Positions 47,625 to 55,699 of a stretch of 55,699 bases of DNA are shown here, one piece after another. Location: assembly GCA_028871705.1 (NCBI GenBank), contig JAGWMP010000002.1, positions 1 to 55,699 of the forward strand. Reading direction: 5' to 3'. The stretch comes from Gammaproteobacteria bacterium. Lineage in GTDB: Bacteria; Pseudomonadota; Gammaproteobacteria; Steroidobacterales; Steroidobacteraceae. The notes under the pieces were generated by a model that saw nothing but the letters and a program-made list of their open reading frames with translations, did not search any database and was not told the origin of the DNA. Numbering within the stretch: the first letter of the stretch is position 1; every line of letters begins with the position of its first letter. The translations under genes were made by a program, and so were the position numbers.

Positions 47625-48251
47625 TCAATGCTCGCGGGCGATGCCGCCGCGCTCGCGCGTCGGGCAGACGCCGAGCCGGTCGAGGAGCGAGTAGCAGCGC
47701 GCGCTGCCGGTCTTCAGCCACAGCTCGTAGAGGCGCAACACGTCGCGGTCGCTATGGCGGCAGGAGGTCTCGCTGATGTCGTTGAGCGCATCCACCATGG
47801 GCTGGAATTTCGCCGACAGCTCGGCGAACACCGCGCCGAGCACCCGCCCGCGGCCCCGTCCGACGGCGTGCGCGAGCTCGCCGTAGGCACGGCCGCCCAT
47901 GGCGATGTGATAGTCGATGTCGATGAGCCGCGCGGCGAAGCTCGGTGCGAAGAAGCCCGCGACGAACAGCGACACGTCGCCGAGGCGCTGCAGGGCGCGC
48001 TGCCGCTCGTTCTCGCTCGGCGCCTCGAGCGCCTCGCACAGCATGACTACGAGCGGCTTCAGGCGCACCGCGCCCGGGGAACCCTCGTAGAGCGCCTCCG
48101 AGCGCGCGAACAGCGTGAGCAGGTTCACCACGTAGTGCTCGGTCTGGTCCTCGACCGCGACATGCGCGCGCGTGAGAGCGCCATGCAGGCTGTCCCGGAA
48201 GAACTCCTGCAGGTTCGCCACCGGCACCACCCGTTCGGTATCGGCACTCAT
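47625..48251 (-). CDS. Uncharacterised helical protein, first gene of a pair
   Basis: The 208-residue protein starts MSADTERVVPVANLQEFFRD and is almost all helix (HYVVNLLTLFARSEALYEGS; RALQRLGDVSLFVAGFFAPS; IDYHIAMGGRAYGELAHAVG). It ends with a segment that may bind metal or nucleotide, DVLRLYELWLKTGSARCYSL. No signal peptide is present. The ATG at 48251 lies 36 codons inside a longer frame with no better start. It is paired with the gene at 46961-47614. I do not recognise a named family; both seem cytoplasmic. Confidence 0.7.
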   Translation of the reverse strand: MSADTERVVPVANLQEFFRDSLHGALTRAHVAVEDQTEHYVVNLLTLFARSEALYEGSPGAVRLKPLVVMLCEALEAPSENERQRALQRLGDVSLFVAGFFAPSFAARLIDIDYHIAMGGRAYGELAHAVGRGRGRVLGAVFAELSAKFQPMVDALNDISETSCRHSDRDVLRLYELWLKTGSARCYSLLDRLGVCPTRERGGIAREH

Positions 48252-48413
48252 GGTCCGCGCGCCTCCTCGTACTCCTGTAACGGCCCGCTGACAGATTCTC
48301 TCCAGGCGCCGTACCGATACCGTGACGCGCTGCGCTGAACGGGTGCAAACTCGCGCCACAAGAATCTGGCAGCGCAGCTGCGCGAGTGCTGATTGCCGCG
48401 CCGGGGGCTCACC

Positions 48414-49763
48414 GTGCCGACGACTCCGTTAACTGCCCCACAGGGGACCTTTCTCGGCCTCTCGGGCTATCACTGGCTGGTGATCGCGGCGGGCTGGGCC
48501 GGCTGGGGACTGGACGTCTACGACGCGGTGCTCTTCAACTTCGTCGCGCGCAACTGCATCCCGGCACTGCTGCACCTGCCGCCCGACTCCGCCGCGGCGA
48601 AATCCGCCGCCGTCTTCTGGAACGGCGTGATCACCTCGACGCTGCTCGTGTGCTGGGCGGTCGGCGGCATCGCCTGCGGCGCCGTGGCGGACCGCATCGG
48701 CCGCAAGCGCGCCCTGTTCCTCACCATCGCCGTGTACACGCTCGGCACCGGCGCCTGCGCCCTGGTGACCAGCATCCCGCAGCTGATCCTGTGCCGCGCC
48801 GTCGCCGCCCTCGGCATCGGCGGCGAATGGGCCATCGGCGCCGCGCTGGTCGCGGAGGTAGTGCCGGAGAACCGCCGCGTCGAGGCGGGAGTCATCATGC
48901 AGACCGGCTCGCCGCTCGGCGTGGTCCTCGCCGGACTCGTGAACTACCAGATCAGCGGCGTGTGGCTCGCCGGGCGGCCCGAGAGCGCGTGGCGCTACGT
49001 GTTCCTCGCGGGCCTGCTGCCGGTGGTGCTGGCGGTCTGCGTGCGGCTCTTCCTGCGCGAGAGCGAGCGCTGGGAAGCCGGTCGCGGCGCGGCGCGCACG
49101 GCGAGCCCGCGGGCGCTGTTCACGCCGCAGCTGCGCGCGGCGACGCTCGGTGGCCTCTTCGTCGCGACGGCGGCGATCCTCAGCTGGTGGGGCTGCAATG
49201 CCTTCGTGCCGCTCCTCGGCAGCAGCCTGGCGGGCGAGACGGCCCGCAGCGCCGGACTGGCCGGCGCCCAGATGCAGGCGCTGACCGCGGCGTGGCAGGC
49301 GCACGGCTCGGCCTGCTTCAATCTCGGCGGTCTGCTCGGCACCTTCGCCGCCGTGCCACTGGCGCGCGCCCTCGGCCGGCGGCCGATGTTCGTCATCTAC
49401 TTCCTCTTCTCGGCGCTCGCGCTGTTCGCGACCTTCGGGCTGCCGCTCGAGCCGTACACGCGGCTGTCGCTTCTCGCCCTGGTGGGCGCCGGTGTCTACG
49501 GCATCTTCGGCGGCTTCACCTTCTATCTGCCGGAGCTGTTTCCGCTGCGGGTGCGCGCCACGGGAGCCGGCTTCTGCTACAACACCGGGCGGGTGCTGTC
49601 CGCTTTCGGCCCCTACCTGGTCGGCTCGGTCTCCGCGGCCGCCGGCGGCTCGGGCGCCGCTCTCACGCAGGTGTTCTTCTGGCTCGGCGTCGTGCCGCTC
49701 GCGGCGGGCCTGATCTCGTGGCTCGTGGTGGTGGAGACGCGCGGGCGCCCGCTGCCCGCCTGA
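48414..49763 (+). CDS. Major facilitator superfamily transporter
   Basis: The 449-residue membrane protein has 12 predicted spans and the MFS loop motif GAVADRIGRKRALFL between spans 2 and 3. The fourth-span region reads CRAVAALGIGGEWAIGAALV, and the second half has a related loop, VPLARALGRRPMFVIY. The GGEWAIGAALVAE motif is typical of the metabolite:H+ and sugar-porter-like groups that carry organic acids. The GTG at 48414 is chosen with GGGGG 7 bases upstream. The substrate is not known. Divergent from the uncharacterised pair, it shares a 160-bp intergenic region with it. Confidence 0.9.
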   Translation: MPTTPLTAPQGTFLGLSGYHWLVIAAGWAGWGLDVYDAVLFNFVARNCIPALLHLPPDSAAAKSAAVFWNGVITSTLLVCWAVGGIACGAVADRIGRKRALFLTIAVYTLGTGACALVTSIPQLILCRAVAALGIGGEWAIGAALVAEVVPENRRVEAGVIMQTGSPLGVVLAGLVNYQISGVWLAGRPESAWRYVFLAGLLPVVLAVCVRLFLRESERWEAGRGAARTASPRALFTPQLRAATLGGLFVATAAILSWWGCNAFVPLLGSSLAGETARSAGLAGAQMQALTAAWQAHGSACFNLGGLLGTFAAVPLARALGRRPMFVIYFLFSALALFATFGLPLEPYTRLSLLALVGAGVYGIFGGFTFYLPELFPLRVRATGAGFCYNTGRVLSAFGPYLVGSVSAAAGGSGAALTQVFFWLGVVPLAAGLISWLVVVETRGRPLPA

Positions 49764-49780
49764 AACGACTGCGCCGCCCC

Positions 49781-50470
49781 TCAGGCCCCGAGCCTCGAGG
49801 CGAGCTCGCCACAGTCGCGCACGTCGAGCTCGGCCGGCGCGAGCTCGGCCGGCCAGGCGCTGCCGCGGCGGTTCATCCAGGCGCTGCGGCAGCCGGCGGC
49901 GCGGGACGCCTCGACATCGAGCCAGGGGTCGTCGCCGACGTAGAGGATCTGGTGCGCGGCGAGCCCGAGCGAGCGCGCCAGGTGCTCGAAGCTGCGGCGG
50001 TCGGGCTTGCCGGCACCGATCTGCCGGGCGTTGAGCGAGAGCGCGAAGGCGGCGTCGAGGCCGATGCGGCCGAGATCGGCATTGCCGTTGCTGAGCGAGG
50101 CGAGCGTGAAGGCGCGCCCGAGGCGCGCCAGCGCCGGACGCACGTCGGGCAGCACCTCGACCTCGCAGCGCGCGGCGAGGAACACCTCGAAGGCGCGCGC
50201 GGCGACCTCCGCGCCGTAGCCGCACTCGCGCGCATGCCGCTCGAGCGCCGTCAGGCGCAGGTACGTCACGTCGTGCGCGTTGTGGGGCTCGGCGCGCGCC
50301 AGCTCCTCGCGCGCGGCGCGCATGTCCGCGAGCGACAGCTGCTCGGGGATGCGCGGGCAATTGAGCCGCAGCCATTCGATGAGGCGCGCCTCGGCACGCG
50401 CGAGCACCGGCTCGACATCCCAGAGTGTATTATCGAGATCGAACGCGACGGCGCGCACGTCGTTCAGCAC
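49781..50470 (-). CDS. HAD-superfamily hydrolase (subfamily IA)
   Basis: The 229-residue protein has the four HAD motifs: AVAFDLDNTLWD (nucleophile Asp in DxDxT), TLASLSNGNADL (motif II), GKPDRRSFEHLA (motif III Lys) and YVGDDPWLDVEAS (motif IV). The helical cap lies between motifs I and II. Such enzymes remove phosphate from small metabolites or nucleotides; YjjG-like pyrimidine nucleotidase activity is one possibility. GTG 50470 is the chosen start. It converges on the MFS gene and diverges from the next GST gene. Confidence 0.88.
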   Translation of the reverse strand: MLNDVRAVAFDLDNTLWDVEPVLARAEARLIEWLRLNCPRIPEQLSLADMRAAREELARAEPHNAHDVTYLRLTALERHARECGYGAEVAARAFEVFLAARCEVEVLPDVRPALARLGRAFTLASLSNGNADLGRIGLDAAFALSLNARQIGAGKPDRRSFEHLARSLGLAAHQILYVGDDPWLDVEASRAAGCRSAWMNRRGSAWPAELAPAELDVRDCGELASRLGA

Positions 50471-50491
50471 GCCCCGAAGGTTATCACTGAA

Positions 50492-51145
50492 GTGGCACAG
50501 CTCACGCTCGCCATCGGCAACAAGAACTATTCCTCGTGGTCGCTGCGCGCCTGGATCGCGCTCAGGCACCTCGGGGTCGAGTTCGACGAGGTGCTGATCG
50601 CGCTCGACCAGCCCGACACCCACGAGCGCATGGACGCGTTCGGACCGAGCGGCCGGGTGCCGGTGCTGCGCGCCGGGGACCTCGCCATCTGGGACTCGCT
50701 GGCGATCTGCGAGTACGCCGCCGAGCTCACCGGCCGCGGCTGGCCGCGCGAGCGCGCGGCGCGCGCCGTGGCGCGCTCGGTTGCCGCGGAAATGCACTCG
50801 GGATTCCAGACGCTGCGCACGCTGTGGCCCATGAACGCCCGGGCCCGCAACCGCCGCACCGCGACCCCGGCGGCCCTCGCCGCCGACGTCGAGCGGATCG
50901 ATGAGCTCTGGAACGACTGCCGGCGCCGCTTCGGCGGCGGGGGACCGTGGCTCTTCGGTGCCGAGTACGGCATCGCGGACGCGATGTACGCACCGGTCGT
51001 GCTGCGCTTCAACACCTACGGCGCGCGGGTATCCGACACCGCGCGCTGGTACATGGCGGCGGTGCTCGAGGACGGCGCACTGCAGGAGTGGATCCAGGGC
51101 GCGCGCGCCGAGCCCTGGACGATCGCCAGCGACGAAGTCGGCTGA
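50492..51145 (+). CDS. Glutathione S-transferase family protein (second copy)
   Basis: The 217-residue protein starts AQLTLAIGNKNYSSWSLRAW, a conserved opening of one bacterial GST group in which the Ser of YSSWS probably activates glutathione. It has GPSGRVPVLRAGDLAIWDSL for glutathione binding and the C-terminal helical domain (FGAEYGIADAMYAPVVLRF). The start is GTG 50492, with GAAGG about 10 bases upstream. It lies 13 bp before the S9 peptidase gene and may share its operon. Confidence 0.88.
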   Translation: MAQLTLAIGNKNYSSWSLRAWIALRHLGVEFDEVLIALDQPDTHERMDAFGPSGRVPVLRAGDLAIWDSLAICEYAAELTGRGWPRERAARAVARSVAAEMHSGFQTLRTLWPMNARARNRRTATPAALAADVERIDELWNDCRRRFGGGGPWLFGAEYGIADAMYAPVVLRFNTYGARVSDTARWYMAAVLEDGALQEWIQGARAEPWTIASDEVG

Positions 51146-51158
51146 AGGGATCCATCGC

Positions 51159-53246
51159 ATGCGTCCCCGCGTGTCCCCGCTGCCCCCGTTCGTGTGCCTG
51201 CTCGTGCTGGGGTGCGCGCCGCTCGCGCACGCCGCCCCGTTCACGCCCGAGGACCTCGTGGTCCTCAAACGCGTGAGCGATCCGGAGCTCTCCCCCGACG
51301 GCCGCTACCTCGTCTTCGTCGAGCGCGAGACCGATCTCGCGGCCGACAAGGGCCACACCAGCCTCTGGCTGCTCGACCCGCGTCCCGGCGCCACGCCGGC
51401 GCGCCTCACCGACGGCAAGGTCAACGACTCGAGCCCGCACTGGTCGACCGACTCGCGCACGCTCTACTTCCTTTCCGACCGCGGCGGCAGCTCGCAGCTG
51501 TGGCGGCTGTCGCTCACGGACGGCGGCATTCAGCGCATCAGCGACTACCCGCTCGAGGTCGGCTCATTCAAGGTATCGCCCCGGGGCGAGGTGCTCGCCC
51601 TCTCCCTGGCGGTCTTCCCGGACTGCCCCGACCTCGCCTGCACGCGGGCGCGCCTCGACGCGCAGGCAAAGGACCCGGCGAGCGGCCGCCTCTACGACCG
51701 CCTGTTCGTACGCCACTGGGATACCTGGAGCGACGGCACGCGCTCGCACCTTTTCACGGCACGGCTCGGGGCGGATGGCCATGTGGGCGTGCCCGTCGAC
51801 GTGTCGAAGGGGTTCGACGCGGACATTCCCGGCAAGCCCTTCGGCGGCGACGAGGACTACGCCTTCAGCCCGGACGGGGCGACCCTGGTGTTCTCGGCGC
51901 GCATTGCCGGGCGCACCGAGCCCTGGTCGACCAACTTCGATCTCTACCAGGCGCCCGCCGACGGCTCCACCGCCGCGGTCGACCTCACGGCCGGCAATCC
52001 CGCCTGGGATGCGCAGCCGGTGTTCCTGCCGAACGGCGACCTCGCCTGGCTCGCACAGGACCGGCCGGGTTTCGAGTCCGATCGCTTTCACGTGATGCTG
52101 CGCAGCGCGCGAACCGGCACCGCGCGCGCCCTCACCGCCTCCTGGGACCGCTCGGTCGCGCGCCTCGGCGCGATGCCCGATGGGCGCCACCTGCTCGCGA
52201 GCGTCGAGGAGCGCGGCCAGCGCGCGCTGTACTCGATCGACGTCGCGACGGGCAAGCCCGTGAAGCTCATCGGCGAGGGCGAGGTGGCCGGCTACAGTGC
52301 CGGGCGCGCGACGATCGTCGTGAGCCTCGCGAGCCTCGCCGGCCCCGCTGACCTGTACGCGCTGCCGGCGCGCGGCGGCGTCTTGAAGCGCCTCACCGAC
52401 GTCAACCACGAGCTGCTGGCGGCGCGCAGCCTCACCGGCTTCGAGCAGTTCAGCTTCAAGGGCTGGAACGACGAGACGGTGTACGGCTACGTGATGAAGC
52501 CCTACGGCTATGAGCCGGGCAAGCGTTTCCCGGTGGCCTTCATCGTGCACGGCGGCCCGCAGGGCAGCATGGGCAACGAGTGGCACTACCGCTGGAACAT
52601 GCCGGTATTCGCCGGCCACGGCTACGGCGTGGTGAGCATCGACTTTCACGGCTCCACCGGCTACGGCCAGGCATTCACCGATTCCATCAGCCGCGACTGG
52701 GGCGGCAAGCCCCTCGTCGACCTCGAGAAGGGCCTCGCCGCCGCTCTCGAGCGCTACCCGTGGCTCGACGGCACGCGGGCGTGTGCGCTCGGCGCCTCCT
52801 ACGGCGGCTTCATGATGAACTGGATCGAGGGCAACTGGCCCGACCGCTTCCGCTGCATCGTGACCCACGATGGGGTGTTCGATCAGCGCATGATGTATTA
52901 CTCAACCGAGGAGCTCTGGTTCCCCGAGTGGGAGATGGGCGGCACGTACTACAACGCGCCGGAGCTCTACGAGAAATTCAACCCGGCGGGCTTCGTGGCC
53001 CGCTGGCGCACGCCGATGCTCGTCATCCACGGCGAGCAGGACTTCCGCATCCCCTACTCCCAGGGACTCGGCGCATTCACCGCCCTGCAACGCCGCGGGA
53101 TCGAAAGCCGCTTACTGGTCTTCCCCAACGAGAATCACTGGGTGCGCAAGCCCGCCGACAGCCTGCAGTGGCACCACGAAGTCTTCAAGTGGCTCGATGC
53201 GCATCTGCAGGACCCACCTCACCAGCCGAGCACTCCGTCGAAATGA
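51159..53246 (+). CDS. Secreted S9 prolyl oligopeptidase family peptidase (intact triad)
   Basis: The 695-residue protein has a signal peptide (MRPRVSPLPPFVCLLVLGCA, then PLAHAA), a beta-propeller of TolB/DPP-like blades (ELSPDGRYLVFV, PHWSTDSRTLYFLSD, FSPDGATLVFSA) and a C-terminal alpha/beta hydrolase domain. The triad is complete: Ser in LGASYGGFMMNW, Asp in VIHGEQDFRIPY and His in FPNENHWVRKP. It resembles dipeptidyl-peptidase/acylaminoacyl-peptidase enzymes of subfamily S9C that act on short peptides in the periplasm. AAGGGA lies 8 bases before the ATG. The stop overlaps a minigene start (ATGA) that leads to the next S9 gene. Confidence 0.93.
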   Translation: MRPRVSPLPPFVCLLVLGCAPLAHAAPFTPEDLVVLKRVSDPELSPDGRYLVFVERETDLAADKGHTSLWLLDPRPGATPARLTDGKVNDSSPHWSTDSRTLYFLSDRGGSSQLWRLSLTDGGIQRISDYPLEVGSFKVSPRGEVLALSLAVFPDCPDLACTRARLDAQAKDPASGRLYDRLFVRHWDTWSDGTRSHLFTARLGADGHVGVPVDVSKGFDADIPGKPFGGDEDYAFSPDGATLVFSARIAGRTEPWSTNFDLYQAPADGSTAAVDLTAGNPAWDAQPVFLPNGDLAWLAQDRPGFESDRFHVMLRSARTGTARALTASWDRSVARLGAMPDGRHLLASVEERGQRALYSIDVATGKPVKLIGEGEVAGYSAGRATIVVSLASLAGPADLYALPARGGVLKRLTDVNHELLAARSLTGFEQFSFKGWNDETVYGYVMKPYGYEPGKRFPVAFIVHGGPQGSMGNEWHYRWNMPVFAGHGYGVVSIDFHGSTGYGQAFTDSISRDWGGKPLVDLEKGLAAALERYPWLDGTRACALGASYGGFMMNWIEGNWPDRFRCIVTHDGVFDQRMMYYSTEELWFPEWEMGGTYYNAPELYEKFNPAGFVARWRTPMLVIHGEQDFRIPYSQGLGAFTALQRRGIESRLLVFPNENHWVRKPADSLQWHHEVFKWLDAHLQDPPHQPSTPSK

Positions 53247-53278
53247 AAACGCACGGGCTGGATGCGCACCTGAAATGA
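53243..53278 (+). CDS. 11-codon minigene bridging two S9 genes
   Basis: The reading frame MKTHGLDAHLK begins with an ATG that overlaps the stop of the active S9 gene (ATGA, 53243-53246). It ends with a TGA that overlaps the ATG of the next S9 gene (ATGA, 53275-53278). It could pass ribosomes from one gene to the next by re-initiation. The peptide itself resembles nothing known. Coding is plausible but unproven. Confidence 0.35.
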   Translation: MKTHGLDAHLK

Positions 53279-55176
53279 GGACGCTGCTCGCACTTGTGGG
53301 CCTGGGGGCGCTCTCGGCCACGCTGGCCGCACCGCCTCCCGCGGCGGAGGTGTTCGCCGCGCTCCCGGAAGCGACTCAACCCGCGATCAGCCCGGATGGC
53401 CACTACCTGGCGTGGTCCGAGCGCAAGGGTGACTCGGTCGGCGTGGTGATCTTCGATCTCGGTACGCGCCAGAATCTGCGCGTCCTCGGCGTCGTCGCCG
53501 GCGACACGCTGGTCTCACTCGGCTGGCAAAGCAACGAGACGCTGCTGATGGAGCTGCAGATCGCGGCCAATCACCCCGGCCCGGGGCGGCAGGTGTTGGC
53601 GCAGAACGTCGCCAGCGGCGAGAGCCGCGAAGTGGTCTCCCGCTTCGAGTACCTGGTCGCAGCGCGCACTACCAAGCCCGACACGGTCATCGTCGCCACG
53701 CAGCCGCCCAACGTCACCACCATCGGAGAGGCCGGCGGTTACACGCACCTCCTGGAGGTCGACGTGCGCACGGGCACCCAGACCTCGCTGCGCGAGGGCG
53801 GTAAGCGCACGATCCGCTGGTTCGTCGACCGCGACGGACACCCCGTGGCGCGCGAGGACTGGGAGTGGCTGCAGAACCAGTACTGTGTCTATGCCATCCC
53901 GGGCAACACCAAGCGCGAGCTGCTGTGTCGCGACGACTCCGACCCGCCCACCATCAGCGGCATGCTGGGCGACGGCAGCGCGCTGGTGGTTCTGGAGGCC
54001 AACGGACACAGCCACGAGGCGGCCTGGGCGCTGCCGCTCGACGGCTCGCACCCGCGCGTACTGGCGGAGCTGCCGGACGCCGACATCACCAGTGTCTTCC
54101 TCGACTCCTATAGCGGCGCGGTGACTGGTGTGCTCGCGAGCGGCCTCGGCAGCTCCATTCGCTGGCTCGACCCTGCCGCCGAGCAACGCTACACCTCGAT
54201 CGCGCGCGCCTTCCCCAATCTGCAAGTGGAGCCCTACGGATGGACCGAGGATGGCAGCAAGACGCTGGCTCGCGTCAGCTCCCCGTCCGCTCCGCCCGTG
54301 TACTACCTGACCGACTTCAAGACCAACAAAGCGGACATCGCCGCCGAGACGTATCCAGGGCTGGCCGGCGCGGCGCTGGGTGAGGTGAAGGAGATCAGCT
54401 ACAAGTCCCGCGACGGGACCGACATCCCGGCCTACCTCGCGACGCCGCCGGGCGCCAAGCCGCCTCTTGCGCTCGTCGTGCTGCCGCACGGCGGTCCCAA
54501 CTCGCGCGACTACCTCGTGTTCAATGCCCTGGTGCAGTTCCTCGCCACCCGCGGCTACGCGGTACTGCGGCCTGAGTTTCGCGGCTCAAGCGGTTTCGGT
54601 GACGCCTACCGCGAGGCCGGCGATCAGCAATGGGGCGGCAGGATGCAGGATGACATCACCGACGGCGTCCGCGCGTTGGTCGCACAGCAGCTCGCCGACC
54701 CGCACCGGGTCTGCATCTTCGGTGACACGCCGTACGGCGGCTACGCGGCGCTGGCGGGTGCGGCGTTCACACCCGAGCTCTACGCGTGTGCGGTGAGCAT
54801 CAACGGCGTCTCGGACTTGCCGGCCTATGTCACCGCGTTGCTGCCGCGCACCGGCACGCCTCTCGCGCACACGGCGTCCTCATCCAGCGCGGCGCGGGTG
54901 GAGAAACGCATCGGCAAGCCGGGCGACCCGATCCTCAAGAGCCGCTCGCCGATCAACGCCGTCGCAAACATCCGCGCGCCCATCCTGATCATGTATACCG
55001 GCAACACCGGGCTGCTCCCTGTGCAAGGAGCTGATATGGCGCGGGCGCTCACCGCGGCGGGCAAGGACGTGACGCTCGACAAACTGCCCGGCGATGCCTG
55101 GGCCAATTCCCGGGTGCGCGCACAGATCTTCAGCGAGGTCGAGCGTTTCCTCGGCCAGCACCTGCAGGCGAACTGA
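53275..55176 (+). CDS. S9 peptidase homologue lacking the catalytic triad (pseudopeptidase)
   Basis: The 633-residue protein has a signal peptide (MRTLLALVGLGALSATLAAP), a beta-propeller (ISPDGHYLAWSERKGDSVGV) and an S9-type alpha/beta hydrolase domain (VVLPHGGPNSRDYLVFNALV; LRPEFRGSSGFGDAYREAGD, then QQWGG). The nucleophile elbow reads FGDTPYGGYAAL, so Ser is replaced by Thr-Pro. The Asp loop is MYTGNTGLLPV where family members have HGxxDxxVP. The usual His near GxDHW is absent (LPGDAWANS). The chain is full length and not frameshifted, so a binding or scaffolding role is more likely than decay. It lies directly after the intact S9 gene. Confidence 0.88.
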   Translation: MRTLLALVGLGALSATLAAPPPAAEVFAALPEATQPAISPDGHYLAWSERKGDSVGVVIFDLGTRQNLRVLGVVAGDTLVSLGWQSNETLLMELQIAANHPGPGRQVLAQNVASGESREVVSRFEYLVAARTTKPDTVIVATQPPNVTTIGEAGGYTHLLEVDVRTGTQTSLREGGKRTIRWFVDRDGHPVAREDWEWLQNQYCVYAIPGNTKRELLCRDDSDPPTISGMLGDGSALVVLEANGHSHEAAWALPLDGSHPRVLAELPDADITSVFLDSYSGAVTGVLASGLGSSIRWLDPAAEQRYTSIARAFPNLQVEPYGWTEDGSKTLARVSSPSAPPVYYLTDFKTNKADIAAETYPGLAGAALGEVKEISYKSRDGTDIPAYLATPPGAKPPLALVVLPHGGPNSRDYLVFNALVQFLATRGYAVLRPEFRGSSGFGDAYREAGDQQWGGRMQDDITDGVRALVAQQLADPHRVCIFGDTPYGGYAALAGAAFTPELYACAVSINGVSDLPAYVTALLPRTGTPLAHTASSSSAARVEKRIGKPGDPILKSRSPINAVANIRAPILIMYTGNTGLLPVQGADMARALTAAGKDVTLDKLPGDAWANSRVRAQIFSEVERFLGQHLQAN

Positions 55177-55699
55177 TCAGCGCCCCTTGCGCACGAACTG
55201 GTAATCCCCGACGGCGAGTGCGCCGGCGCTGAGCTCCATCTGCGCAGCGGCCGGGACGGCCGCGCTGTCGGGACACACCTTCGGGTCGTGCGTGGCGGCG
55301 AAGCCGTTGCCCTTCTTCTTCCAGATGAGCCGGCAGCCTTCCGGCTGCACGTCCTCCATCTGCATGCTGGTGAAGAGGTCCTTGTTGAGGTAGCCGTCGC
55401 GCCAGCGCGTCGGCTCGTTGAGCTCGTAGAGCGTCTGCACCAGGCCGCGCTTCTCGTCGAGCTCGAAGCTCCACATCTTCTGGCCGAGCACACGGCGCGC
55501 ATCGTCGAGCGCCGACTCCTGCGCGTAGTACACGTAGTGACCGAGGCGCGGCGTGTACACGTGCGTGACGACGAGCTGGACCGATTCGTGCGCCGGGTGG
55601 ACGTTGTTGCGCGCATCGAGCTGCGCCTGGGCGCTGTTGTCGTAGCGCCCCGGCAGCATGGTGAGCATCAGCATCAGGTCGGGCTGGGTCAGCCTGTCC
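55177..55699 (-). CDS. CpcT/CpeT family protein (partial, 5' end outside the window)
   Basis: The visible 173 codons begin mid-gene at the window edge (DRLTQPDLMLMLTMLPGRYD, then NSAQAQLD). They have the CpeT/CpcT pattern: a leucine-rich helix, GRYDN.AQ, then YTPRLGHYVYYAQESALDDA, LVQTLYELNE and a Cys-containing segment (PEGCRLIWKKKGNGFAATHD, then PKVCPD). In cyanobacteria the family attaches bilins to phycobiliproteins, but homologues occur in many non-photosynthetic bacteria with unknown function. The stop lies right against the end of the convergent S9 homologue. The N-terminus, including any signal peptide, is not visible. Confidence 0.8.
   Translation of the reverse strand, partial: DRLTQPDLMLMLTMLPGRYDNSAQAQLDARNNVHPAHESVQLVVTHVYTPRLGHYVYYAQESALDDARRVLGQKMWSFELDEKRGLVQTLYELNEPTRWRDGYLNKDLFTSMQMEDVQPEGCRLIWKKKGNGFAATHDPKVCPDSAAVPAAAQMELSAGALAVGDYQFVRKGR

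Overview
The window is a stretch of a very GC-rich chromosome with tightly packed genes, many GTG or TTG starts and frequent ATGA/TGATG overlaps. Gene content and order point to a gammaproteobacterium. The run aroQ-accB-accC-prmA-DUF3426-dusB-fis-purH-purD is a gammaproteobacterial arrangement, as is rho-trxA facing away from rhlB. The S9 peptidases, DUF1302/DUF1329 proteins, homospermidine synthase and CpeT-like gene would suit a Xanthomonadales, Steroidobacterales or Nevskiales-like lineage. That placement is inference; no rRNA gene is present to test it.

Layout. 1-10068 (+): the end of dsbD, a TlpA-like thioredoxin, dehydroquinase, the biotin carboxylase arm of acetyl-CoA carboxylase, ribosome and tRNA modification genes, Fis, late purine synthesis and a hot-dog thioesterase. 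10058-14473: an outer-membrane protein (-), rho and trxA (-), and divergent rhlB (+). 14590-17117 (+): a DUF465 protein, an MscS channel, the ribosome-rescue factor ArfB and a DUF2214 membrane protein. 17122-17998 (-): a nucleotidyltransferase with an overlapping small partner, possibly a toxin-antitoxin pair. 18061-25031 (-): a four-gene envelope operon coding for a DUF1302 beta-barrel, a DUF1329 LolB-like protein, a YCF48 propeller and an RND/MMPL transporter. 25247-30292: an SDR, an alpha/beta hydrolase and a fused 5-oxoprolinase. 30289-35609 (-): lemA, two TPM-domain genes, an L,D-transpeptidase lipoprotein, a 61-residue protein and a solitary phage-tail-sheath gene. 35785-42303: a small unknown gene with its own terminator, greB, homospermidine synthase, a GST, a 3-mercaptopyruvate sulfurtransferase, arginine decarboxylase and a GDT1-type cation exporter. 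42592-48251: an RRM protein, an exported methyltransferase-like lipoprotein, a UvrD-type helicase, a NUDIX hydrolase and three uncharacterised genes. 48414-55699: an MFS transporter, a HAD phosphatase, a GST, an intact S9 peptidase, an S9 homologue that has lost its catalytic triad, and a partial CpeT-like gene.

Most of the window is core chromosome. No insertion sequence, integrase, CRISPR array, tRNA or rRNA gene was seen. The least ordinary items are the orphan contractile-tail sheath next to a cell-wall operon, the four-gene envelope export operon, the S9 pseudopeptidase joined to its active neighbour through an 11-codon minigene, the overlapping nucleotidyltransferase pair, and Rho with a long basic N-terminal extension whose start is fixed by overlap with trxA.
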